Origin: Acidobacteriaceae bacterium | Lineage (GTDB): Bacteria; Acidobacteriota; Terriglobia; Terriglobales; Acidobacteriaceae | Direction: 5' to 3' | Length of the DNA: 6,993 nt | Assembly (NCBI GenBank): GCA_003164255.1 | Contig: PLST01000081.1 | Location: 1-6,993 of the forward strand | Shown: positions 1-6,906 of the stretch, piece by piece | Numbering within the stretch: the stretch's first letter is position 1 | Layout of the letters: every line of letters begins with the position of its first letter | Made by a program: the position numbers and the translations under genes | Notes under the pieces: model-generated | What the model saw: only the letters and a program-made list of their open reading frames with translations | Told to the model about the DNA's origin: nothing | Database searches by the model: none

Positions 1-2658
1 CGGTTCAGATGGCTGCTCGAATCCGGCGCAAGAGGCCAGTTGCAAACTGCATATCAGATCCTGATCGCGAGTAGCCTCGAGAAACTTGAGGCGGGAACGG
101 GCGACAAATGGAACAGCGGTAAAGTTGATTCCGACAACTCGGTGGAAGTTCCGTACGGAGGGAAGAAACTGTCAAGCGGCGAAAGGTGCTATTGGAAGGT
201 CAGAATCTGGGATGAGGATGGCCGCCCAAGCCTCTACAGTAACCCTTCCTCCTTCGAGATGGGGCTGCTTAATCCGACCGATTGGCAGGGCAAATGGATC
301 GAATCAGGAAAAGGGATCTCATCTCCGCTGCTGAGGAAGGAGTTCAGCTTGGATTCCGGCGTCAAGCGCGCTCGCATCTACATCTCTGGCATTGGCTACT
401 ATGAGCTGTACATCAATGGCAAGCGGGTTGGAGATCGTGTGCTTGAACCGGCCTCGTCGTACTACAACAATGATCAGCCGTTCAAACTCCATACCCGCGT
501 CCTTTATGCAAGCTACGATGTAACGAATCTCCTGCGGGAGGGCATAAATGCGATCGGCGTCGTTCTGGGAAACGGCTGGTATAGCGCGGAGCAGGATGTA
601 GCGCCCGCGCCGGCGGGCCGTTCTCCCTACGGCGACCGGCCGCGCCTGATTCTGCAAATGAACGCCGAAACGGACTCTGGCCAGACGCAGAGCATCGTTT
701 CAGCTTCCAGTTGGAAAACTCACCCCGGCCCTATTACGTATAACGACATTTTTCACGGGGAGACGTACGATGCCCGCCTTGAGCAGCCTGGATGGGATGA
801 GCCCGGCTTCAATGACGGATCATGGGGCGAAGCTCTATCGGCGGAACCGCCGAGTGGCGCCCTCACTTCAGAAATGCTCCCGCCCGAGCGGGTGGTCGAG
901 ACCATTCAGCCTGTGAGGATTGTGGTCCCAACGGATCCAGAGGGTTTCGAGAGGACGTATGTTTATGATTTCGGGCAACTCTTGAGTGGATGGGTCAGAA
1001 TTAAACTATCGGGGCCGCGCGGCACCAAGGTGACGCTCAAGTACGGATCCAAAATCTACCCGGAAGATGACACCCTGGACAACCGCAGTAACATGAGGCC
1101 CGGGTCTGAGGCGCGGCAGCTCGACACCTACATCCTGAAAGGTGAGGGAGTGGAAACCTGGGAGCCGCGATTTACGCTGCATGGTTTCAGGTACGTCGAG
1201 GTGAGGGGAGACAAAGATCTCCCGGCGGTTCAAAGCATCGAAGGGCGGTTTGTGCGCTCTGACGTGGACTCCACAGGTTCATTCGATAGTTCGAACGCTC
1301 TGATTAACAGGATCCATGAAAACATCCGCTGGACATTCATGAGCAGCTTCCAAGGCATATTGCAGGACGCCGCTGATCGCGCTGAGCGCGAGGCATGGCT
1401 CGGAGATCCGAGCTTTGTGGCTGAGGACTACATTTACAACTTCGACATGGAAGCGTTTTGGGAGAAGTGGCTGAACGATATCCAAGACACCCAGAAGGAA
1501 AACGGGGACATACCGGTCGTGAGTCCAATCCATTGGCGCGATGGCATGAATACCTATCTCATGTGGCCGTGTTGGAAGAGCACGTACCCCCTTCTGACTT
1601 GGTACCTATATCAATACTATGGGGATAAGAGAGTTCTGGAAGCGCACTACCCGAGTTTGAAGAAGCTGATCGATTCGCTCAGCGCGAGCGCCAATGGCTA
1701 CATCATATCCGAAGGGCTGGGAGACCATATGGAGCCGGAGAGTGATGGGAACACCCATTTCTCGCCCCTTCACACGCCGGCCGCTTTGACATCCACAGCC
1801 TACTACTATTACGAAACGTGGATAGTGGCCCAGATAGCCCAGGTCCTAGGTCAGACCGAGGATGCAAAGAAGTACTCGGCGTTAGCCGAGAACATTAAAG
1901 AAGCATTCAATCGCACTTTCTTTGATTCCGCGACCGGCGAGTATGCCACGGGGAGCCAGACTTCGAACGCCCTGCCGCTCTACTTGGATATGGTTCCAGA
2001 GAAGAACGTGCCGGAGGTTGTCAAACACCTTGTGGATGACATTATCGAAAAACATAGCGGACATCTCTCGACCGGGATCATCGGGTCGAACGCGCTTGCA
2101 CAGACACTCCCACAACACGGCGCCGCGGACGTGGAATACAGAATCGCGACGCAGACAACATATCCCAGTCTCGGCAACCAGGTTACCAAGGGTGCAACCG
2201 CGGTTTGTGAAACATATGAATGCAGCCCGTGGCTGAGCCAGAACATGAAGATGTTTGGAAGCGTCGACAAGTTCCTTTACCGAAATCTTGCCGGGATCAG
2301 CCCCGCAGCCCCTGGGTACAGGCGGGCAATCATCAAGCCCCAGCCGGTTGGGGGTCTCCGCAGCGTGATGGCGACCGAGCAGACAGTGAGGGGACCGATC
2401 ACCGTTTCGTGGATCAAGGGCGATACTTCCTTAGGTGTGAAAGTTTCGATTCCCGCTGGCATGCAGGCGGATATCGAAATTCCGAAAATGGGAATGATGG
2501 ATTTGTCGATCGTAGAGGGCGGAAAAGCAGTGTGGTTGGGAAACAAATACACCGCCGGCACGGACGGAATCAGCGGCGCGAATGATGACGGAGATTCCAT
2601 CGTGCTGCACGTGGGTTCCGGGTCTTACGATTTTGAGATGAACGGCAGATTGTTTTAG
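1..2658 (+). CDS. GH78 alpha-L-rhamnosidase, 5'-truncated by the window edge
   Basis: Retaining-fold-unlike, inverting family GH78 enzymes hydrolyse terminal alpha-L-rhamnose from plant glycosides and polysaccharides. Residues here count from base 1 as codon 1. The frame is open from base 1 and the first 13 codons already match the family (RFRWLLESGARGQ leading into LQTAYQILIASS), so the TTG at 40 is internal and the true start and any signal peptide are upstream. Domain order: Ig-like N-domain (about 1-95), rhamnosidase N carbohydrate-binding-like domain with YINGKRVGD near 137 and GNGWYS near 190, a beta-sandwich with YDFGQLLSGW, an alpha/alpha barrel (about 415-765), and a C-terminal beta-sandwich from NLAGISPAAPGYR. 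The acidic catalytic block DAADRAEREAWLGD supplies D456, E462 (candidate general acid) and D469; GATAVCE supplies E737 (candidate general base). The family His in the following NHxxFG motif is Met749 here. 885 residues are visible, close to full length. No strong terminator follows the TAG. Confidence 0.93.
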   Translation, partial: RFRWLLESGARGQLQTAYQILIASSLEKLEAGTGDKWNSGKVDSDNSVEVPYGGKKLSSGERCYWKVRIWDEDGRPSLYSNPSSFEMGLLNPTDWQGKWIESGKGISSPLLRKEFSLDSGVKRARIYISGIGYYELYINGKRVGDRVLEPASSYYNNDQPFKLHTRVLYASYDVTNLLREGINAIGVVLGNGWYSAEQDVAPAPAGRSPYGDRPRLILQMNAETDSGQTQSIVSASSWKTHPGPITYNDIFHGETYDARLEQPGWDEPGFNDGSWGEALSAEPPSGALTSEMLPPERVVETIQPVRIVVPTDPEGFERTYVYDFGQLLSGWVRIKLSGPRGTKVTLKYGSKIYPEDDTLDNRSNMRPGSEARQLDTYILKGEGVETWEPRFTLHGFRYVEVRGDKDLPAVQSIEGRFVRSDVDSTGSFDSSNALINRIHENIRWTFMSSFQGILQDAADRAEREAWLGDPSFVAEDYIYNFDMEAFWEKWLNDIQDTQKENGDIPVVSPIHWRDGMNTYLMWPCWKSTYPLLTWYLYQYYGDKRVLEAHYPSLKKLIDSLSASANGYIISEGLGDHMEPESDGNTHFSPLHTPAALTSTAYYYYETWIVAQIAQVLGQTEDAKKYSALAENIKEAFNRTFFDSATGEYATGSQTSNALPLYLDMVPEKNVPEVVKHLVDDIIEKHSGHLSTGIIGSNALAQTLPQHGAADVEYRIATQTTYPSLGNQVTKGATAVCETYECSPWLSQNMKMFGSVDKFLYRNLAGISPAAPGYRRAIIKPQPVGGLRSVMATEQTVRGPITVSWIKGDTSLGVKVSIPAGMQADIEIPKMGMMDLSIVEGGKAVWLGNKYTAGTDGISGANDDGDSIVLHVGSGSYDFEMNGRLF

Positions 2659-2717
2659 TTCAGGTGACTGGGGCGGCGGGAGCGGTGCTACCGTATTCCA
2701 CTCGCGTGGCCAATCGG

Positions 2718-2726
2718 AGAGGAGAG
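2718..2726 (+). promoter_or_regulatory. Ribosome binding site of the decayed permease
   Basis: The purine run AGAGGAGAG contains AGGAG at 2720-2724, five bases before the ATG at 2730. It is a good Shine-Dalgarno placement and supports the view that the reading frame starting there was once a real gene start. It may still be translated into a 37-residue peptide. Confidence 0.55.
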
Positions 2727-2729
2727 TCC

Positions 2730-2912
2730 ATGGTCAAGATGCATGATGTTGGCGCGCCAGCAGAATCGCAAGACAGAGTACGTCTCCGGCGTACCCTCAA
2801 GCTTCGCGACCCGATCTTCTGCGGAATTGTCATCATCTCTTGAATTGCGCCCGTCCCGATTTGTCGATTGGCGCAAGGTCTCTATCCGTCCAATTCAAGC
2901 ATCAAGCTGTAA
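2730..2912 (+). pseudogene. APC-family (amino acid) permease, N-terminal remnant
   Basis: From the ATG at 2730 the frame reads 37 codons to a TGA at 2841-2843, then stays open for 22 more codons to a TAA at 2910-2912. The peptide contains LRRTLKLRDPIFCGIVIIS, then after the stop IAPVPICRLAQ. From memory of the family, this follows the start of APC-superfamily permeases, where a basic LKRxLxLxD stretch leads into a first membrane helix of the form GIVLIQPIAPVPLFGLAQ; the TGA sits where the family has the Pro of QPIAPVP. Homology fades after about 2880, and the remaining roughly 400 or more residues of a normal permease are absent, because the GH116 gene begins 77 bases later. I read this as a truncated, stop-containing relic with an intact ribosome binding site. 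An alternative is that the 37-codon frame now acts as a leader peptide for the downstream operon. The other small frames in this gap have no recognisable content. Confidence 0.6.
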
Positions 2913-2926
2913 ACGCGTTTATAACT
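2905..2926. promoter_or_regulatory. Candidate LacI-type operator overlapping a possible -10 element
   Basis: A perfect 12-bp palindrome TAAACGCGTTTA at 2910-2921 extends to an imperfect 22-bp one (2905-2926), in which 9 of 11 base pairs are symmetric about the centre between 2915 and 2916. The CG-centred, AAACG/CGTTT half-site form is typical of LacI/GalR-family operators, which commonly control sugar-catabolism genes. TATAAC at 2920-2925 is a 5/6 match to a sigma-70 -10 box, but no good -35 hexamer lies at 16-18 bp spacing, so the promoter part is weak. It lies 64 bp before the GH116 start codon, a sensible place for a repressor site of the GH116-GTPase operon. No regulator gene is in the window. 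Confidence 0.4.
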
Positions 2927-2975
2927 GCTGCTCACCGATCCAGCGACCAAAGGATATGAGCGCCACTTAAGAATC

Positions 2976-2982
2976 TGAGGAG
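2976..2982 (+). promoter_or_regulatory. Ribosome binding site of the GH116 gene
   Basis: TGAGGAG ends seven bases before the ATG at 2990. It decides between the two in-frame ATGs (2990 and 3035): the second has only a poorly placed purine stretch about 15 bases upstream, so 2990 is preferred although the twin-arginine motif would be close to the N-terminus with either. Confidence 0.7.
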
Positions 2983-2989
2983 CTTCCAA

Positions 2990-5782
2990 ATGGATGACAA
3001 CGGTCCCTTCAAAGAGGGTGAACAATCCGGCAGTATGGCTTCAAGCAGATTGCCACGTCGCCAATTTCTCAAGCAAGCAGGAGTGGCCATTGGGGCAGTT
3101 GCTCCCGTGGGTCACTGGGCAGCCCATGCGCAAACTGTGCAAGAGGCGAATCGGGCTCTTTCACAGTCAGGGGCAGTCATTTCAGGGTCGGATGCAGCCG
3201 GTGTCACTTATCCCCGCATGTTTCGCGGCGCAAAACTAAAGATGCTTTCATTCCCGCTCGGAGGAGTCGGGGCGGGGAGCCTGGGTCTCGGTGGGCGCGG
3301 CCAGTTGAGGGACTGGGAGATATTTAATCGTCCCAATAAGGGATTCTCGCCGAATTATGCTTTCCCGGCTATTTGGGTGCAATCCGGAAATGCGCCTCCC
3401 ATCGCCCGTGTCCTAGAGGCGCGAATCCAGCCTCCGTATGAAGGTCAGGACGGACTGGCGTGGCAAAACGTCCCTGGGCTCAGCCGCCTGCAAGGAGCTA
3501 CATTCACCGGCGAGTATCCCCTGGCGCATATTGAATTCGAAGATTCGAAGCTGCCACTGAATGCGAGTCTGGACGCTTTCTCTCCTTTCATCCCACATGA
3601 GCCAGACGACTCGGGCTTGCCGGTCGCGATCCTACACTACCGAATCCATAACCCAAGCCATGCCGCGCTAAAGGTGGGCCTCGCATTTTCGGTTGACAAC
3701 CCTATTCTGAACGGTGCTCCCGGTCTGTTCGGGGCAGGAGGAGCCGAGTCAAAGCGCGTCAACGAATATCTAGCGGAGAATCGTCTGGCCGGTTTACTCA
3801 TGAGCAATCCAGGACTGGATACGAATGATCCAGTCCGTGGAACCTTTGTTTTGGCGGCGATTCCGCAACCAGACACACGTCTGACGCATTGGCGTGGATG
3901 GCCTAAAGCCGCGTGGTGGACTTCGCCCCTGATGTTTTGGGACGCTTTCGCTGCAAAAGGTGAGCTAGGTGAGGAACCTGGCGATATGAGTACCGTCGGC
4001 GTACTTTGTCAGACCCGAATGATCGAGCCGGGGCAAACCAGCGATTTCAAGTTCCTGCTGGCTTGGCATTTCCCGAATCGTACTCCGGATTGGTGCGGAT
4101 GGACTTCCCCTCCGGGAAAAGGTAAGACAATCATCGGGAATTTCTACTCTGCGCGGTTCAAGGATGCGTGGGATGCAGCGCGCTACACGGCCGAGAACCT
4201 AAACGAATTGGAACGGCGGACGAGACGGTTTGTCCAGGTGCTTCGCGAAAGTAGCGTTCCGGAGCCGATCAAGGAGGCGGCGAGCGCAAATCTGTCCACC
4301 TTAGCTTCAACAACTTGCTTCCGCACCGCGGACGGCGAATTTCATGGGTTCGAGGGAAGCGACGACAACCTCGGTTGTTGCTATGGCAACTGCACTCACG
4401 TCTGGAACTATGAAACTGCTACAGCTTTTTTATTCCCATCGTTTGCGCGTTCACTGCGCAAGGCAGCGTTCGGATTTTCGCAAGATGAAGCGGGAGGAAT
4501 CCGTGCCCGTCAAGTCCTTCCAGACGGCGAAACGCGCGACCCGATTGTAGCTGCGGACGGGCATATGGGCCAGATCATGCACGCCTATCTCGATTGGAAG
4601 TTGTCCGCTGATAAGGCGTGGCTTGAATCGATGTGGCCCCGTGTACGGCGTGCGCTTGCGTTCGCTTGGGTCCAGGGTGGATGGGATCCGTCCAAGACGG
4701 GTGTGGCAGTGGGAGTACAAAACAACACGTATGATGTTGCCTTTTTCGGGCCGAACCCATTGTGCGGAATCTATTACCTCGGAGCATTACGGGCCGGCGA
4801 AGAGATGGCACTCGCCGTTGGAGATCAAGCCTCGGCAGACGATTACAGGCGCATATTCCAGCAGGGCAGCCAGTGGATCGATGCGAACCTCTTCAACGAT
4901 GAGTTCTATATTCAGCAGATCAAAGGGTTCACTCTGGACCAGATCAACCCTGAGCTGCGCATAGGAACGGAGGGATTCGATCCCAAGGATCCGCAGTTCC
5001 AGTTGGGCAGCGGATGCTTGATCGATCAACTGATCGGACAATACCTGGCACACGTGATGGACCTTGGATATCTGGTATCGCCGGATCATATTCAGATAGC
5101 GCTTGAATCCATATACAGATACAACTACAAGCGCACTCTTGTGGATCACGATAACGTAGAACGGACCTTCGCATTGAACGATGAGTCGGCTATGGTGATC
5201 TGCGACTATGGAAAGGCGGCACGACCGCGCATACCTTTCCCGTACTTTGCGGAGGTGATGACCGGATTCGAGCACTCGACAGCGGCCCTGATGTTGTACT
5301 CAGGAATGGTACCCCAGGGCATCGAGTGCATCCTAAACATTCGCGCGCGTTATGACGGCGAGAAGCGGAACCCTTGGGATGAGTCAGAATGTGGTCATCA
5401 TTATGCGCGGGCGATGGCATCCTGGTCCAGCTTCGTTGCGGTAAGCGGTTTTGTCTATGATGGTAGACGAGCCGCAATTGTGGCTGTACCGCGCATTCCG
5501 CATCAATCCTTCCAATGTTTTTGGTCGACTGGCGCGGGATGGGGTTCATTCTCGTATAACTCCATCGCTGGCGGCACTCATTTCTCGATCGAGGTGATCG
5601 CAGGTACGCTGGCCTGCCGTTCATGCGAGATCACAGGATCGGGAAAAGCAACTTCGGCAGAGTGTAACAACGCTCGGCATCCTCATACGATCCATGCGGC
5701 CAATGGGAGGACCCTCTTCCTATTCGGCGAGCCGTTCACGCTAACAACAGGACAGACTTTAGAGCTTGAGGTGCGATCATGA
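2990..5782 (+). CDS. Tat-exported GH116 glycoside hydrolase (beta-glucosidase/glucosylceramidase family)
   Basis: Family GH116 (GBA2-like, formerly DUF608) comprises retaining enzymes acting on beta-glucosides, glucosylceramide, beta-xylosides or GlcNAc-glycosides; the exact substrate here is not readable. The N-terminus carries a twin-arginine signal, PRRQFLK at residues 22-28, a mildly hydrophobic stretch, and a likely cut after AHA (47), so the protein should fold in the cytoplasm and be exported to the periplasm or beyond. The N-terminal GH116 domain opens with FPLGGVGAGSLGLGG from residue 88. The (alpha/alpha)6 catalytic domain contains HGFEG, whose E455 aligns with the family nucleophile, then CCYGNCTHVWNY, then NNTYD, whose D582 aligns with the acid/base (the DQTYD motif of GBA2). 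ESECGHHYAR (798-807) corresponds to the sugar-binding Glu/Arg pair of the family. A C-terminal beta-rich tail (about 820-930) follows. There are 15 cysteines, many for an exported protein. Its stop overlaps the next start by four bases. Confidence 0.92.
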   Translation: MDDNGPFKEGEQSGSMASSRLPRRQFLKQAGVAIGAVAPVGHWAAHAQTVQEANRALSQSGAVISGSDAAGVTYPRMFRGAKLKMLSFPLGGVGAGSLGLGGRGQLRDWEIFNRPNKGFSPNYAFPAIWVQSGNAPPIARVLEARIQPPYEGQDGLAWQNVPGLSRLQGATFTGEYPLAHIEFEDSKLPLNASLDAFSPFIPHEPDDSGLPVAILHYRIHNPSHAALKVGLAFSVDNPILNGAPGLFGAGGAESKRVNEYLAENRLAGLLMSNPGLDTNDPVRGTFVLAAIPQPDTRLTHWRGWPKAAWWTSPLMFWDAFAAKGELGEEPGDMSTVGVLCQTRMIEPGQTSDFKFLLAWHFPNRTPDWCGWTSPPGKGKTIIGNFYSARFKDAWDAARYTAENLNELERRTRRFVQVLRESSVPEPIKEAASANLSTLASTTCFRTADGEFHGFEGSDDNLGCCYGNCTHVWNYETATAFLFPSFARSLRKAAFGFSQDEAGGIRARQVLPDGETRDPIVAADGHMGQIMHAYLDWKLSADKAWLESMWPRVRRALAFAWVQGGWDPSKTGVAVGVQNNTYDVAFFGPNPLCGIYYLGALRAGEEMALAVGDQASADDYRRIFQQGSQWIDANLFNDEFYIQQIKGFTLDQINPELRIGTEGFDPKDPQFQLGSGCLIDQLIGQYLAHVMDLGYLVSPDHIQIALESIYRYNYKRTLVDHDNVERTFALNDESAMVICDYGKAARPRIPFPYFAEVMTGFEHSTAALMLYSGMVPQGIECILNIRARYDGEKRNPWDESECGHHYARAMASWSSFVAVSGFVYDGRRAAIVAVPRIPHQSFQCFWSTGAGWGSFSYNSIAGGTHFSIEVIAGTLACRSCEITGSGKATSAECNNARHPHTIHAANGRTLFLFGEPFTLTTGQTLELEVRS
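5768..5773 (+). promoter_or_regulatory. Ribosome binding site of the GTPase gene, inside the GH116 gene
   Basis: GAGGTG lies five bases before the ATG at 5779 and within the last codons of the GH116 gene. Together with the ATGA stop/start overlap (5779-5782) it points to translational coupling of the two genes. Confidence 0.6.
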
Positions 5783-6906
5783 CCGAGAAGCCATGGATCG
5801 TTCTCGTCGGCGGCTTTCTTGGTGCGGGCAAGACCACTCTTCTGTTGGCGGCAGCGCGGGAGTTGGAGCGGCGGGGGTTGCGCAGCGCTCTTATCCTCAA
5901 CGACCAGGGTGAAGCGTTGGTGGATGCCGAGTTTTCCGATTTGCATGGTTTTCAAAGCGGCGAAGTGACAGGAGGATGTTTCTGCTGCAGGTTTTCTGAT
6001 CTTCTTCAGGTCATCGACCGGCTGCGCGAGCACTTCCCCGACGTCATCTTTGCTGAGCCGGTCGGAAGCTGCACAGACATTTCCGCCACTACGCTTCATC
6101 CGCTGCTCGAATTTAGTGAGACCTACCGGATCGCCCCTTATACCGTTCTTGTGGATCCGGTTCGAGCTGATGCTCTACTTTTCATTGGCGCCGACCCGAA
6201 TCTCAGGTTTATTTTCGAAAAGCAATTGCAGGAGGCCGACCTGATTTGCATCACGAAGTCGGATATCTATCCCCACGTTCCGCAGATCGGCTACCCCACG
6301 GCCAGGCAGATAAGCGCGAAGACCGGTCAAGGTGTCGCGGCGTGGCTCGATGAAGTCCTCTCGGGAGGTCTTCGCGTCGGGAGCGAGATTCTCGATATCG
6401 ATTATGAGCAGTACGCGCAGGCGGAGGCCGCGCTGGCCTGGCTGAATGCTGAGTTAAACATTCGCTGTAGAGTCCCACAATCTCCCGCCATGATTCTGGG
6501 ACCTTTTTTCGATTGCTGTGATCGTGACTTCACCGCGGAGGGAATTTCGATCGTACACATGAAGGCTATCGTTCATGCGGACTCGGGTTTCGTTAAAGCG
6601 GCGATTTGTGCGAATGGACAGGCACCGACAGTGGAGGGCATGCTGGATGCGTCTCCCGCCCTGGACCACCACCTGCTGTTTAATCTAAGGGCGGTCGGAG
6701 AGGCGGGCAACGTGCGGCAGATCGTGGAGACGAATCTCGCAAGCATTGAAGGCGACTGCGCTGAACTCCGAATTCGATGCTTCCACCCTGCTGCACCAAA
6801 GCCTGAACGGCGTGTGAGTAGTTTTACATCATCTGTTCATTCGCTGGATTTGAAGTCCGATTTGTCGTCGAGGAAGGCTGGGACCGCGGCGACGAATCCA
6901 CCATAG
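5779..6906 (+). CDS. COG0523 (CobW/P47K) family GTP-binding protein, putative metal-insertion GTPase
   Basis: COG0523 proteins are G3E P-loop GTPases related to UreG and HypB. Characterised members deliver metals or assist metalloenzyme maturation (for example zinc handling, cobalamin synthesis, nitrile hydratase activation). The Walker A motif GGFLGAGKTT covers residues 11-20; the hallmark CxCC motif is GGCFCC with C67, C69 and C70; a switch/Walker B-like segment is VIFAEPVGSC near 90-98; the base-recognition motif is TKSD at 159-162, where most relatives have NKxD. The C-terminal domain (about 235-345) contains FFDCCD (C246, C247), IVHMKA and DHHLLFNLRA; it resembles the P47K-type tail more than the classic CobW C-domain, and it lacks the His-rich loop of many zinc-linked members. 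Family-like sequence ends near CFHPAAPKPERRV (334-346); the last 29 residues are Ser/Thr-rich and look unconserved. The start is supported by GAGGTG and by the ATGA overlap with the GH116 gene. No signal peptide is visible, so it should be cytoplasmic. Its client is unknown; the upstream enzyme is the obvious candidate. Confidence 0.9.
   Translation: MTEKPWIVLVGGFLGAGKTTLLLAAARELERRGLRSALILNDQGEALVDAEFSDLHGFQSGEVTGGCFCCRFSDLLQVIDRLREHFPDVIFAEPVGSCTDISATTLHPLLEFSETYRIAPYTVLVDPVRADALLFIGADPNLRFIFEKQLQEADLICITKSDIYPHVPQIGYPTARQISAKTGQGVAAWLDEVLSGGLRVGSEILDIDYEQYAQAEAALAWLNAELNIRCRVPQSPAMILGPFFDCCDRDFTAEGISIVHMKAIVHADSGFVKAAICANGQAPTVEGMLDASPALDHHLLFNLRAVGEAGNVRQIVETNLASIEGDCAELRIRCFHPAAPKPERRVSSFTSSVHSLDLKSDLSSRKAGTAATNPP

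Noticed and set aside
40..42. TTG at 40 as the start of the rhamnosidase
   Set aside because: The 13 codons before it are in frame and match the family N-domain, so the gene enters from upstream and this TTG is internal.
2683..2712. Short stems after the rhamnosidase gene (CGGT/ACCG at 2683-2693; CCAC/GTGG near 2699-2710) as a terminator
   Set aside because: Only 4-bp stems with no T-run; ordinary for GC-rich DNA.
2688..2970. Small open frames on both strands of the gap (minus 2688-2876, plus 2743-2970) as genes
   Set aside because: Neither has a convincing ribosome binding site or recognisable sequence, and both overlap the permease-like frame, which does.
3035..3037. Second ATG (Met16) as the GH116 start
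   Set aside because: It would keep the twin-arginine motif, but the strong TGAGGAG at good spacing belongs to the ATG at 2990.
4787..5275. 162-codon open frame on the minus strand inside the GH116 gene
   Set aside because: It lies wholly opposite conserved GH116 sequence including strand-defining motifs; a shadow frame of GC-biased coding DNA.
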